DNA of 64,000 nt from Antilocapra americana (GCA_007570785.1 ML662465.1:2804172-2868171); one strand, 5' to 3'; shown: positions 10,556 through 23,075, counted from the stretch's first letter. The notes: generated from the letters alone by a model not told the origin. Made by a program: numbers and translations.

Positions 10556-10599
10556 TCTTAACCACTATGCTTTCTAATGGTGGGAATGACTCCAAACAT

Positions 10600-10958
10600 A
10601 GAAGATACAGTAATGCATAAGATAGTCAATTCCCCTGTTGCTGATAGCACTAATGTTACAGTAGGGGAGAGAGATGGTAAACAAATAAATGAAGAGAGTA
10701 ACTGCAGCTAATGGTAAGAGCCAAAAAGAAAATATTAATAAAACAAGCTGAAGTGATTGGTGACAAGGACTATTTTCGATAAGCCAGCTGCTCTGAGTAA
10801 ATGAAATTTGAGTTGAGTTGAGATTCCCAACGTTAGAGGGAGCCAACTAGATAATGACTTACAAGAGAAGTGTCCCCAGCAAAAGGAACAGAGGGGCAGA
10901 GTCCCCAGAGTGGGAACAAGCTGAGAAACATCAAGAAACAGAAACAGAACAAAACAAA
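10600..10958 (-). mobile_element. L2 LINE, part 1, split by an L1
   Basis: Reversed L2: 'gagatggtaaacaaataaat', 'aatttgagttgagttgag', 'ggaacagaggggcagag' and 'gtgggaacaagctgag'. The next L2 segment in order appears at about 12740, beyond the L1. Confidence 0.6.
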
Positions 10959-10967
10959 AAACACAGC

Positions 10968-11034
10968 CATGCACCATCCTAATAGGTGCGAGGTCAAATC
11001 TCATTGTAGTTTTGATTTGCATTTCCTGGATGAT
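10968..11034 (-). mobile_element. L1 inverted 5' segment, part 1
   Basis: 'tctcattgtagttttgattt' matches the minus-strand L1 at about 35473. Read on the reverse strand it encodes an ORF2 stretch of type MQIKTTM. It continues at 11522 after a BovB insertion and is inverted relative to the L1 part starting at about 11593. Confidence 0.75.
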
Positions 11035-11035
11035 T

Positions 11036-11514
11036 TACCAACAAAGGTCTGTCTAGTCAAGGCTATGGTTTTCCCAGTGGTCATGAATGGATGTGAGAGT
11101 TGGACAGTGAAGAAAGCTGAGCGCCAAAGAATTGATGCTTTTGAACTGTGGTGTTGGAGAAGACTCTTGAGAGTCCCTCCAACTGCAAGGAGATCCAACC
11201 AGTCCATCCTAAAGGAGGATCCTAAAGGGACATCCTAGGTGTTCATTGGAAGGACTGATGTTGAAGCCGAAACTCCAATACTTTGGCTACCTCATATGAA
11301 CAGTTGACTCATTGGAAAAGACCCTAATGCTGGGAAGGATTGGGGGCAGGAGGAGAAAGGGACTACAGAGGATGAGATGGCTGAATGGCATCACCGACTC
11401 GATGGACATGGGTTTGGGTGGACCCCGGGAGTTGGTGATGGACACGGAGGCCTGGCGTGCTGCTGTTCACGGGGTTGCAAAGAGTCAGACACGACTGAAT
11501 GACTGAACTGAACT
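11036..11514 (+). mobile_element. BovB LINE 3' fragment
   Basis: It covers the ESWT-type end of the reverse transcriptase frame and the 3' region, ending 'actgaactgaactga'. The word 'gatgatt' is present on both sides (11029-11035 and 11515-11521), consistent with a short target duplication, although the repetitive tail makes the exact edge uncertain. A 13-base word around 11208-11232 is locally duplicated ('cctaaaggaggatcctaaag'). Confidence 0.9.
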
Positions 11515-11592
11515 GATGATTAGCGATTTTGAGCACTTTTCCATGTACCCATTGGTCATTTTTACAGCTGCTTTGGAGAAATGTCTATTAAA
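11515..11592 (-). mobile_element. L1 inverted 5' segment, part 2
   Basis: 'gattttgagcacttttccat' and 'tttggagaaatgtctatt' continue the inverted L1 and align with the 35515-35580 part of the young L1. Confidence 0.75.
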
Positions 11593-11687
11593 ATCCTGTT
11601 GGTAAGGATATGGAGAAAATTGGATTCTTTGTACACCATTGGTGGGAATTCAAAATGGTATGCAGACGTGGAAAACCAGATGCATAT
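11593..11687 (+). mobile_element. L1 3' segment in sense orientation, part 1
   Basis: 'gttggtaaggatatggagaa' begins the sense-strand L1 at nearly the same ORF2 position where the inverted segment ends. Twin priming during L1 integration gives this arrangement. Confidence 0.75.
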
Positions 11688-11885
11688 GTGCAAAATCTCT
11701 TCAGTCATGTCTGACTCTATGTGATCCTATGAACCCACCAGGTTCCTCTGTCCATGGGATTCTCCAAGCAAGAATACTAGAGTGGGTTGCCATGTCCTCC
11801 ACTAGGGGGAACTTCCTGACCCATGTCTCCTGCATCTCTTGCATTGCAGCAGATTCTTTACCACTGAGCCACTGGAGAAGCCCAG
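11688..11885 (-). mobile_element. Bov-tA SINE
   Basis: Reversed Bov-tA: 'cttcagtcatgtctgact' at the left and the head 'ttctttaccactgagcca' at the right. It interrupts the sense L1 segment. Confidence 0.9.
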
Positions 11886-12294
11886 AAAACAAAACAGAGT
11901 TTCCTTTTAAAAAAATACCAAAAAAAAAAAAGGGGGGGAAATACCATAGATCCAACAAATCCACTTCTAGGCATTTATCCAAAAGAACCGAAATCAGGTC
12001 TCAAGGAGATAGTAGCACTCCCATGTTCATTGCAGGATTATGCATCATAACCAAGATGAGGAAACTACCTAAGGGCCCATCAACAAAGGAATGAATAAGA
12101 AACACATGTTATATATTCACAGTGGAATATTAGCCTTCAAAAGGGAGAAAACCCTGCCATATTCCACAACATGGATGAACCTTGAGGACATTATGCTAAG
12201 TGAAATAAGCCAGTCATAGAAGAGAAATGTTGCATGATGCTACTTATCTGAGATGTCTTCAACACTCAAACTCACAGAAGCAGAGACCAGAATA
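11886..12294 (+). mobile_element. L1 3' segment, part 2
   Basis: Landmarks in order: 'aaatccacttctaggcattt', 'gtggaatattagccttcaa', 'acatggatgaaccttgagg' and 'aagtgaaataagccagtca'. These belong to an old L1 ORF2 end and 3' untranslated region. A (A)n(G)n run at about 11920-11938 is embedded. Confidence 0.85.
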
Positions 12295-12488
12295 GGGACT
12301 TCCCTAATAGGCCAATGGTAAAGACTCTGCCTTCCAATGCAGAGGAGCTGGAATCGCTCCTTGGTCAGGGAATTAAACCTCATGTGCCATGGGCAACTAA
12401 GCTGTCAGGCCCCACCTACAGAGCCTACACAACTAGAGACACCTGCGCTCCACAACAAAGACCCAGCACAGCCAAAAAAAAAAAAAAA
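12295..12488 (+). mobile_element. CHR-type SINE
   Basis: It begins 'gggacttccctaatagg', has the 'ggtcagggaattaaacct' middle and ends 'cacagccaaaaaaaaaa'. It interrupts the same L1. Confidence 0.85.
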
Positions 12489-12690
12489 GCAGGAAAGTGG
12501 TTGCCAGCATTTTGTGGAAGGGGGAAATGTAGAGTTGTTACTCAGTAGGTATAAAGTTTCAGTTATGCAAGATGACTAAGTTCCAGAGATCTGCTGTTTG
12601 ACATTGTGCCTACAGTCAACAAAGTTGAACTGTCCACTTAAGAACTGTTAAAAGGTAGATCTGGTAGGTGTTGTTACCACTAATGGGAAG
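12489..12690 (+). mobile_element. L1 3' segment, part 3
   Basis: 'aaagtggttgccagcatttt', 'cagtaggtataaagtttcag' and 'actgtccacttaagaactgt' complete the L1 3' untranslated region. Confidence 0.8.
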
Positions 12691-12739
12691 GGGGAAAAGA
12701 AGATAGAAATGGAAATGTAGCGAGCATATGTAAGAAAAC

Positions 12740-12905
12740 AATAGTCAGATCAAGTAGGTCAGGACAGGAAGTTGGATGGTCAGGATAAGAAGTCAGATTT
12801 TTCTGAATGCAAAGAAAATACCACTTGAATAGTCTTTAACAGAAAAAAAAAGAAAAACAGGATGCTACTTTTAAAAAGATCAATCTGTCAGATGTATCAA
12901 GAATG
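12740..12905 (-). mobile_element. L2 LINE, part 2
   Basis: 'acttttaaaaagatcaatct' and 'gtatcaagaatggatcaag' resume the reversed L2 that broke off at about 10958, which shows that the L1 landed inside this L2. Confidence 0.5.
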
Positions 12906-14807
12906 GATCAAGCTTCTGCCTGGCAGAGCTTAAGCACTTAGTAAATGTTCCCTATGCAGGCTGGAAGGTGTCTGGAGCAAAGATTGGGATGCCAGTATTC
13001 AGTGCAGTAAGTGCGTCTCTCAAAACCCTTTCTCCTCCAAGAATCAAGGATACGATAGACTCCTGTAGGGAAAAAGGACTGTAAAGCTATTTTGTTTGGT
13101 CCTGTGCTTCAGACAAGATATCTTGCAGAGAAATGAGCTGTAATCTTTGCCAAGCTCTATCCTCTGTTCAGAAACCTCTTTCCTTACCCATCTTGGTCTT
13201 GTGTGGTGAGTATCTGCTAATTTTACCCAAACTAGCCAGTCCTTTCAGAGCAATGTTCCTGCATCAATACCCCCCAAAAGACCAATCAATTTGGCAAAGG
13301 GCAAAGGCAGTAACTTTATGCCCATTGACCATTCAAGGTACCTCTAATCAAAAGAATATTTCCTGAGACATTAATCCCTAATATTGATGCCTGAAACTGT
13401 TTTCTTCTTCCTCTGGACCAAGAAGGCTGACTCATTCTCCTGGTTGCCAAAAATGAGGATGACAAAACCAATTCCCTGTCTATAAAGAAAGAGAGGCAAT
13501 GGATTTCATAGGAAACAGTGCACTCCAACAGGAAAATGAAATGTGTTAGAGGTGGTCAATCCAGAGATGCTGGACACTCTACATCATGCCCAACATCTTC
13601 ACACCATTTTCTTTTCTCTTATCTTTGAATAGCTGCCCACAGAACCAGATGAATCCATAAAGGTCAGAGCTCAATTATATGCTCAGAAGCCACACACAGA
13701 TCTTAGTTCTTCTAACAAGTAACCCCCAGAGTATTCTCTGAATTTCATCATGTCTATGCAGTATCTGTATGGAGACCATAATTGGCTGGCATCCTGACCG
13801 GTAAGAGAATCCATAATGGATACCCTCCCACATCTGGATGATGTCACAAGCTTAAAAGTGGTAGCAAAAAGCTGGTGACAGAAGGCAGGCATTAAAAGGC
13901 AGTGTAGGTCTCCTGGTGAACAGAGTGAAGCAAAGCCCTGTTTTTCTATTCTTGAAACCATTACATTTCTAGATAAAGTAATTTCAAATAAATAAGATAA
14001 AATCTGCTGTCCAAGCCAAGAAAGATGATCCTCGGGTAATCTAAAGATGGTGAGGGACCTTAAGGGCTCAGTGGAGAGGAGGATCTGTACCTCTGAAGTG
14101 GAATGTTGATGCCGTCAGAGAAACTGTGGTCCAGGGAACAGTCTCGGTACACTGCAAGGAATAGGAATGGGGACCCTTGGATACATTAGGGTGCCAGGAA
14201 AAATGCTAAGTCTGTAAACGCATAGGAGAAATTACTTTCCAGCCCCACAGCGAAGCCCAGAAGTGAAAGTATCCCCAGGTTGCTGAGAGAAAATGAGTTC
14301 CTGGTGAAGTGTTAGGACCATGGGTATGCATGGGATGTAGATGATAAACCTGAGTTCTAAATTCTCACACAGATGTATAAAATAAACGTGAAAGCTAGCC
14401 AGGAACTACAGACTCTCTGGCAGAGCCAACTCTGAAACCAGACTGTGATATTCCTCCCAAATGTACATGTGCACAGCTCCTGAGGGTGACAGCTCCTACT
14501 GAAAGGGGGATCGTGGGCAAAAATTACAAAATAAACTCTGCTACAAGCTGTACAAGAACTAGGGGAATTTACTACCAGAGAGAATACTTGCTGAAGGAAA
14601 CTCCAAACACTATAACCTAGCAAGAAAAAAATTGAATCCAGGTGGAAGAAGACAGATGCAAGAAGCAATACAGAGCAAAGAAACAGAAGTGAAGGGAAAG
14701 AAAAAAAGCAAAGTAAATATGGTCCCTTCTTGGCCAGACAACTGACAGATTAACAAGGTGAACACAGATCTGGCTTGAGGGTGCTCCCTGACAGATAGGG
14801 GAGTACC
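12906..14807. other. Unassigned sequence, about 1.9 kb
   Basis: No family recognised. 13030-13980 has an even composition and frequent short open frames on both strands, as a decayed retroelement interior or retrocopy might. 14100-14800 is A-rich on this strand. I cannot name a gene or element in it. A translated search of 13030-14000 would be the useful test. Confidence 0.35.
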
Positions 14808-14818
14808 ACAGAAAGCAA

Positions 14819-15320
14819 AGCAATGACGAATCTAGACAGCATATTAAAAGGCACAAATGTCACTTTGCTGATAAAGGTCCATATAGTCAGAACTATGGCT
14901 TTTCCAGTAGTCATGTGTGGATGTGAGTGTTGGACCATAAAGAAGGCTGAATGCCAAAGATGTGTGCTGGAGAAGACTCTTGAGAGTCCCTTGGACTGCA
15001 AGGGGAAATCAAATCAGTCCATCCTAAAGGAAATCAACCCTGAATATTCATTGGAAGGACTGATGCTGAAGCTGAAGCTCCAATACTCTGGTCACCTGAT
15101 GTGAAGAACTGATTCATTGGAAAAGACTCTGATGCTGTGAAAGATTGAAGGCAGAAGGAGAAGGAGGTGACAGAGGATGAGGAGGTTGGATGGCATCACC
15201 GGCTCAATGGACATGAGTTTGAGCAAGCTCCAGGAGATAGAGAAAGACAGGGAAGCCTGGTGTGCTGCAGTCCATGGGGTCGCAAAGAGTCGGACACAAC
15301 TGAGTGACTGAACAACAATA
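14819..15320 (+). mobile_element. BovB LINE 3' fragment
   Basis: Starts within the late reverse-transcriptase frame ('aatctagacagcatattaaa') and ends 'gactgaacaacaata'. An internal ~20-base deletion removes part of the 'gatgcttttgaactg' word at about 14960. Flanks 'acagaaagcaa' (14808-14818) and 'acaggaagcaa' (15321-15331) look like an 11-bp target duplication with one change. Confidence 0.9.
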
Positions 15321-15331
15321 ACAGGAAGCAA

Positions 15332-16837
15332 GAGGAGCTAGGTTTCCAGCTACAAATACATTTTCTCTTGGACTGCTGGCTCCTCACTGTCTCTGGAGCC
15401 AGGAGCTAATCCTGGTTTTCCAGCTCCTAATAAGTGTGTTTTCACCAGAATGAATGTGTAGAAGAAGAAAGCTGGATTTCATTGACCAATGTAGCATTCC
15501 AAAGTGTTGCTTGATGCATCCATCTGCTCCTCTGAACAAACCTAAGTATGTCAGTGTGTTTGGTCCATTAAGAAGCTTAAGGAAGTCAAGAGCCTTTTTT
15601 CTTTTTTCTTGTTTTTCACTGCAGTATCTGCTGAACTAAGCATGGCCTCTCATGCAGCACGTGTGAGCCAGCGATGGCAATGGTAGACAAATCATGTGAT
15701 ATCAGCACTCACCTATGCATTTGGATGTGAGCCTGTTGGCAAATTACAGCCTGTCACTCTCCAAAGAGTGAGCTGGGATGGAAATGTCAATTTGAACAGA
15801 TGCCTTGATTCCTTTTTGAGCTACAACTTAAGGAGGTGGCACGAATATCAAAAAGCACATGTCTAGTGGATGAGCTTGAAATTCAATAGTGAAAGAGGGA
15901 AGAGGTTGAAAGAGGGTGACAAAAGGATTTTTGTGAGCAATAAACATGGGTAAGAGGAGAAATACAGACTGACAAGATCAGCTCTTTTCCTTTATTTAGG
16001 GAAGATGCAAAGGAAAGGGCCAGAGACTGGTTTCAAAGGCAACCTAGCCAGGATGGAAGAGAGATCTTAGCAACGTGTCTGCAGGAAGCTCACCCTCAGT
16101 TAGCAAAGTGTCATGGTGCCTGGGGCTACCCCAGGGATCTTGAGAGCACAAGCAAGTCTGGAACATGCCAACATGTCTGCAGAGGGGACCATGGTACGTG
16201 GTGAGGATTAAGTCCCTTTGGGTCCCTTTCGAACCCTATGATATTAAGACTCAAGGAAAAGCAAGTTCTGTATGTTAAACTCCTCAGAGCTTTTCAAAGT
16301 AAAGAAACTAGGTTCTGTTTACAGTTTCTAGCAAGACAGCAATGTTGTTTATTTTCTGAAAGGATTATTTCTCCCTGCCATGGGCTCCAGGCATGTGGAG
16401 CAAAATATAAACATCAAAAGACAGCACAGTAAGCAACCACTGCGTTAAGGTTCTTACTCCTCCTTGGATCTGGTTCAAGAAGTGGGAGGTTCAGGGTAGG
16501 GGTCACTGAGAACCTTAGAGGTGAAGTCTCAGACTTCATCACTATTTTTTGCCCAGGAAAGCACAAAGTTAGGGACAAGTTTACAAAAGGGGACTATGAA
16601 AGGGATTTGGGGTGAACTATATTGGTACCCAGATAAAGAGCAGAGGATATTTCAAATTGTTTTGACCTGCATGTTTCTTCTTTTCCCCCTCGCTGGGCAG
16701 TGTTTCCACAGCTTTCGAGCATCCTATCCTGGCTTCTCTTTTATACACTTTGACAGCCCTGAAGTAATTTGAGCTGGAATCTTTTAACTTTCCCCTATTT
16801 GATGTGAGTGTTGGTAAGACATATAAAGAAGAAAAAC
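15332..16837. other. Unassigned sequence, about 1.5 kb
   Basis: No repeat family, RNA gene or credible coding frame recognised. A pyrimidine-rich run lies at 15596-15614. Confidence 0.4.
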
Positions 16838-16985
16838 AGCAGCTCACATTTATTGAATGCTTACTAGGAACCAGAGATTAGCTTACTTCATCCTCACAAC
16901 AGTTTTCGAGGGGAGCGCTAACATTTCTCTGAATTAGTTGTTGAAACTCAGACTCATAAGCTCAGCAAGAGGTTGGGCAGACAGA
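16838..16985 (-). repeat. MIR SINE fragment
   Basis: 'cacatttattgaatgcttac', 'taggaaccagagattagc' and 'catcctcacaacagtttt' fit reversed MIR. Confidence 0.75.
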
Positions 16986-17189
16986 TTCTGGAAATGTAGG
17001 CTTATCCATTACTCCATAAGGTAGCCCGTCTGAACAGTATACTGACAGCCAAGCTGATCGCAATGACAACAGCAACTCTTTTGTCGGCAGGTGACAAAAA
17101 CTGTAAAAAGCTGATGATGATTCAGTCATCAGATGAAATCTTTGAGCAGAAATACTAATGAATTTGGAGGAAGTTGTTGGCAACAACCA

Positions 17190-17640
17190 GGGTTCTTGGT
17201 TAGAAATTGATGAGGCCAGACAAGAAATACAAGCAAGTCTTTATCTGGGACTGTGGCGCCCTCTCGTTGGGAGAGGTAGGGGGCAGGTTCAGAGGTCAGA
17301 ACGGAGGGCTGGCTTACACAGTCTGCTTACCCTCTTGGTGGTGCTGTGTGCAGGGCACATATGCAAGGCCCTGTTTTGGCTCCCAGCTTCTCAGAAATGG
17401 CAGGTGGGATTTTGGTCATTTTGCATCTTATTGTTGATAGTTTGCCCCAATATTGCTGCATGCGTGGAGTTATGTTTATTCCCTTATAGTTTCTTTGTAT
17501 TTTGTTGCTTGAGGAGACATTTGTCCAGGTGCAAGCATTGCCGAGTCCTAGGACCGAGATACCAGTTGGTCTCAGTTTCATTTCCAGGGTCTCTCTGCCC
17601 CTACCTGATGGCATCTTGGGTTACAAATATGTTATGGATT
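17190..17640 (-). mobile_element. Possible LTR (endogenous retrovirus type)
   Basis: On the reverse strand the order is a long non-repetitive U3-like part, a GC-rich 'gagagggcgccacagtccca' block, an ATAAAG polyadenylation-like word and a short U5-like end. This fits a solo LTR. The family is not identified and the limits are estimates. Confidence 0.35.
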
Positions 17641-18045
17641 ACCTTAGTACTTAAGACAAACTTAAAAAAAAAACTAATAGATTTCTTTTTTAGTACAGTT
17701 TTAATTTCACAGGAAAATTGAACAGGGTTCCATGTATACACTTCACCTCCCTGCCACCTTCTCGGAGCATCAATTCCCCTACCACGAACACTTTGCATTT
17801 GTGTGTTGCATTTGATACAACTACTACACATTATAATTTACTAAAATCCTTAGTTTATCCCTTTAGTTTAAGGTTCTTTCTTTCTGTTGTACAGTCCTAT
17901 GACATTTGATAAAGGCGTGTACCCACCATGATGGTATCATACAGAATAGTTTTATCACCCTCTAAATTTTCTATGCTTCATCTCTTCATCCTCCTCTACC
18001 CTCCTTCTGAACCTCTGGCAACCACTGATCTTTTTCCTGTCTCTA

Positions 18046-18360
18046 TTCAATTCGGTCACTCAGTCAAGTCCATCTCTTTGCGACCCCATGGACTGCAGCA
18101 TGCCAAGCTTCTCTGTCCTTCACTATGTCTTGGAGTTTGCTCAGACTCATGTCCACTGAGTCAGTGATGCCATCCAACCATCTCATTCTCTGTCATCCCC
18201 TTCTCTTCTTGCCTTTAGTCTTTCCCAGCATCAGGGTCTTTTTCAATGAGTAAGTTCTTCTCATCAGGTGGCCAAAGTATTGGAGTTTCCATTTCAGCAT
18301 CAGTCCTTCCAATGAATATTCAGGACCGATTTCCTTTAGAACTGACTGGTTTGATCTTCT
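18046..18360 (-). mobile_element. BovB LINE 3' end
   Basis: Reversed BovB from its tail 'tcaattcggtcactcag' through 'gatgccatccaaccatctca' to 'gaactgactggtttgatctt'. It lies inside the old L1, which resumes with 'ctttttccaaaatgttat'. Confidence 0.9.
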
Positions 18361-20968
18361 TGTTTTATCTTTTTCCAAAATGTTATCTAGTTAGAATCAT
18401 ATCAAAACTAGTTTCTTCCATCAGGAAAAATGTATTTAAGATTCTTTCATTTAAGTCTTTTCAAGACTTGACAGCTTACTTCTTTTTATTGCTGAATAAT
18501 ATTCTCTTGTACTGATATATCATGGATTGTTCATTTGCTTGTTAAAGACCATCTTGGTTGCTTCCAGATTTTGGCTATCATAAATAAAGCTGCTATAAAG
18601 CTGTGTGCAGGGTTTTCTGTGTATGTAAGTTTTCAACTATTTGGTGTAAGTACCTAGGAGCATAACTGCTGCATCATATGGTACGACTATGTTTAACTTA
18701 GTAAGAAAATGCCATTCTGTGTTCTGAAGTCACTGTACCATTTAGCATTCTCATCAGCAATGAAAAATCTTTCCTGTTCCTCTGCTTCTTTGTCAGCATT
18801 TGGTATTGTCAGGTTATTTTGTTTTTCCTTTTGGGATTGTAATCATTCTAACAGTTATGTAGTAATACCTCACTGTTGTCTTAATTTGCAATTTCTTAAC
18901 ATATGATGTCAAACCTATTATCATATGCTTATTTTTCACTTGCGTATGTTTTATGAAGAGGTATATATCAGATCTTTTGCCCATTTTTTAAGAATTGGGT
19001 TTTTAGTCTTCTTAATGTTGGGTTCTAAGAATTCTTAGTAAATTTGGGATAAAAGTCTTTATCAGATATGTATTTTGCAGATATGTTCTCCCAGCCTGTG
19101 GTTTGTCTCTTCATTGTCTTAAGAGTATCTTTCTCAGAGAAAAGTTTTGATTTAATAAGGTCACACTTATCATTTTTTTCTTTTATAGAGAGTCCTTTTG
19201 TGTTGTATCTAAAAACTTATTAACAATCTCAAGATCACCTAGATTCTCTCCTATATTACCTTCTGAAAATTTTGTGATCTGCAGTTTATACTTAAGATCT
19301 ATTTTAAATTAATTTTTGTGAAACATTTTTTAAACATGCAGATGTCAAAATGTTTCAGCACCATTTGTTTGAAAGGCTATTCTTTCTCTACTGAATTGTT
19401 TTTGCTCCTTTATCAAAGATCAGTTGGCTGTATTTGTGAGGGTCTGTCTCTGTGTCCTCCCTGTTATTCTGTTGATCACTTGCCTATGCTTTCACCAATA
19501 ATGTGTGCCATGGTAACTGTAAATTTACAGTAGGTCTTAAAGTCAAGTGGTGTCGGTCCTTTGATTTAGTTTTTCTTCGGTGCTATGTTGACGACTCTCT
19601 TTTGCCTTTCTGTACAAACTTTAGAATCAGTTTTTCAATATCTACAAAATGAAATTGGGATTGCTTTGAATCCATAGATTAAATTGGGAAGAACTGGTAT
19701 CTTAACAATATTTAGTCTTCTTATTATGAACATGGAATACCATTTATTTAGCTCTCCTTGATTTTTTTCATCATAGTTTCCTGGTTTCCCTCATACAGAT
19801 TCTATACATATTTGGCTTGAATTATGCCTGAGGATTTCTTTCTTTCTTTTTGGTGCTGAACCAACATTGTATTTTGTTTTTTATTTCAAATTACAATTGT
19901 TAATTTCTGGTAGCCAGGGAAATTGACCTTTATGTATTAATCTCATATTTTATAACCTTGCTATAACTGCTTATTAGTTCCAGAAGTTTTTTTGTTTTTG
20001 TTTCTGCTGATTCTTTGGGACATTCCACTGAGAAAATCATGTCATATGCAAACAGAGGATAGTTTTGTTTCTTCCTCCCTATATATTTCATTTCCCTTTC
20101 TTGTGTTATTGCATTGGCCAGAACTTCCAGTACATGGTTGAAAAGGAGAGGTGACAGGGGAAATCAGTTCCTAGCTTAAGATCTGAGGGAAAATAATTAC
20201 TTTCTCACCATTAAGTATCATTTTAGCTTTAGGATTTTTAAAAATAATTTTTAAATCAAGTTAGGATTCTTGTTGTATGAGTTTTTATTATGAGTGGGTG
20301 TTGGATTTTGTCAAATGCTCTTTATCTTATTGATATTATCATATGATTCTTCTGTTCCTTTTTTACCTGTTGATATAATCAATTACATTACTTGATTTTC
20401 AGTGTTGAACCTCTCTTGTAATCCCAGAATAAATCCTGCTTGGTCATGCCATATAATTCATTATTGAATTCTGTTTTCTAATGTGTTGTTGAGGATTTTT
20501 GCTTCTATGTTCATGAGATATATTGATATGTAATTTTCTTTTTGGATAATGACATCACCTGGGTTTTGTATTAAGGTAATGCTAGCCTCATAGAACGAGT
20601 TATGAAGTGTTCTCTCCACTTTTATCTTTTGGAATGTATTGTATAGAATAGCTATCATTTATTCTTTTAAATTCTTGGTAGAATTCACCAGTGAAACCAT
20701 TTGTGCCTGGTTCTTTCTTTTTAAGGAGATTGTCAACAATAACTTCATTTTATCTATAGATCTAGGACTATTTATATTATCTATTTTTCTTTGCATGAGC
20801 TTTGGTGGTTTATGTCTTTCAGAGAATTTATTTAATCTAATATAGAGGCACAGAGATAGTCATAATATTTATTTACTATCCTTCCAATGTTGCTGGGACC
20901 AGTAGTGATGTCTCCTTTCATTTCTGATATTAGTAATTTGTGTCTTCTCTGCTTTTTCCTTGGTTACC

Positions 20969-21127
20969 AGTAGGCCCAGGGTCAGGAAAATCTCCCAGAG
21001 AAAGGAATGGCTACTCACTCCACTCTATTCTTGCCTGGAGAATTCAACGGACAGAGGAGCCTGGCAGGCTACAGTCCATGGGGTCACAAGAGTCGGATAC
21101 AACTGAGAGAGGAACACACTGCTATTT
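20969..21127 (+). mobile_element. Bov-tA/Bov-A SINE, 5'-truncated
   Basis: Starts at 'gcccagggtcaggaaaatct' and ends near 'gatacaactgagagaggaac'. The direct repeat 'cttggttacc' is at 20959-20968 and 21128-21137, a target duplication of at least 10 bp within the L1. Confidence 0.9.
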
Positions 21128-21574
21128 CTTGGTTACCCTAACTAGAGGTCTATCAATTTCACAGACCTTTCCAAAAATCAGCTTTTCATTTCATTGATTT
21201 TCTCTATTGATTTCCTTGTTTTCAATTTTACTAATTTCTGCTCCAACTTTCATTATTTCTTTCTTTCTATTTATTTTAGGTTTGATTTGCTCTTCTTTAT
21301 CTAGGTGTTTAAAATGAAAGCTTAGACAATTAACTTTTTTTTTTCTTTTCTAAAGTATACATTCCATGCTATATATTATCCTCTATGCTGGCTGGGTGTG
21401 GGGGTTGGAGGACCCCCAGCATTCTTGGCTGGATTCTGATACTGATTCTGCTTTTCTGTAATACTAACATTACAGGCAATTTCAAAAACAGAAAAATGCA
21501 GCTGAAATCCTTCTCTCCTAAAAAAAACTGCTATTACTTTTTGGTTAGCTTTTGGGATCTTTCTTTCCTTTTTC

Positions 21575-22300
21575 ATCCTTTGGCATATCTTTTTGTGTAT
21601 GTGTTTGTGTGATAGGTACACAAAACATAACAAATCCCTTTGTAACCATTTTAAGGTGTACAACTCAAGGATGTTATATTCATGATGTGCAACCATCACC
21701 AGTATCCTGTTTTAGAACATGTTCATCCCTCCAGAAAGAAACCCCATATCCATGAGCAGTTGCTCCATCTTCTCCCATTTCCTCTAGTCCCTAATAACCA
21801 TGATGTCTGTCTTTCTGTCACTTGTAATTTGCTAGTATTCTGGTTATTTCATGTTGAATGGCATGTTTTTAAGCTAAGTTTACATGTAGTATATAGTATA
21901 TTCAGTTTTATTTTCAACTTACTATTATATGTTACGTAGTCTTCTATATAGTCATTGTAATCATCATGTTTGGTCCCACATAATATTCTACTGAGAAAAT
22001 TTCATTACTGACTTAATCCTTTCTTATTTTGGTTTTGTTGCAAAATTTCTTTGGGGTTGGGGTTTGCTGCTATAGCTAACATCATAATGAACGTCTTCAT
22101 GCATATAGTTTCTCTCCAGGTGGTAGTTATTTCCGTAGATTTGATTTCCATATGTGGAATTCTTAGATGGAGGCATGAAGCATGCTGATATTTTTTAAGT
22201 TCTCTTTTAACATCTCCAATTTATTTTTCAATAGGATTATTTTAATTTTCAATGTTACTGGCTCTATCTGAGATACCTGTTTCACCACACCCTTGCTACA
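21575..22300 (-). mobile_element. Old L1M 3'-end fragment
   Basis: Reversed L1M 3' untranslated and late ORF2 sequence: 'accattttaaggtgtacaac', 'gatgtgcaaccatcaccagt', 'gtggaattcttagatgg'. It is more diverged than the neighbouring L1 and ends abruptly near 22300. Confidence 0.75.
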
Positions 22301-23012
22301 AGTAGCCACAAATAATTTTTTGCCGAATCTCCTTGGCTTGTGACATACGACTTTGAAAACAAAGATTTTTTAGCTCCTCCATTCCCTCATCACTGGCAGA
22401 GTGATTTTCTCCAAAAAACTGGCATATCAAGCCAGATAACATTTCCAATTTATCGCTCCCGTGAAAGTGGCTGCAGGATAAGAACAAATACAGTCTGTGT
22501 TCAATCTATTCAATTAGAACAGAACAAGGAATTTATTTCAACACACACAAATCAGCATATCCCATTCTGGTTGAATCCCATTTAGCATTTATGTAAGCTT
22601 AATTAAATCACCAATGGGATTTCTTACAAGGACTACGGCCTTCAGGAAATATGCTTGCTAAATACTCTTCAATAACGGTTTGGGGTAATAAATAAGTGAT
22701 ATGGTCTGCTTCTCAGAGATCCTCACATCTCTTCCAAGTTTCAGATCTCTGCTAGAGCCCTGAGCTTGTAAACAAAGGAGTTAACGCTCAGGTATGGGGT
22801 AAGGGAGCATTGCATAGATAGATTTATAAGCATCAGGCTCTCTGCAAGTCCTTTTGGGAGTAAGCATGTATTCTAGTACAGGGTTATTCCTACATAAACA
22901 ACCCAGCACTCATCAAAGGGGAGGGTCAGGCAGGAGGGAGGGAGAAGGAGGTCACTGGCTTGCTCAGTGCCTATTACCTGGCTGGTTTTGCAACCAAGCA
23001 CACTTTTCGAAT
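22301..23012. other. Unassigned sequence
   Basis: No element recognised. AT-rich patches such as 'gcttaattaaatcaccaat' near 22600 stand out, without further support. Confidence 0.4.
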
Positions 23013-23065
<53 letters not shown>

Positions 23066-23075
23066 NNNNNNNNNN

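Larger units (their letters stand above)
17655..21365 (-). mobile_element. Old L1 LINE (L1MA/L1MB-like), about 3.2 kb excluding insertions
   Basis: The plus strand shows the reverse complement of an L1 from its 3' end (left) into ORF2 (right). Landmarks include 'ctggcaaccactgatctttt', 'tcataaataaagctgctata', 'ttgcccattttttaagaatt', 'aaaggagaggtgacagggg' and 'gatattagtaatttgtgtc'. Stops and indels occur throughout, so no product is possible. It is interrupted by a BovB (18046-18360) and a Bov-A (20969-21127). The left end is A-tail-like on the reverse strand. Confidence 0.9.
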
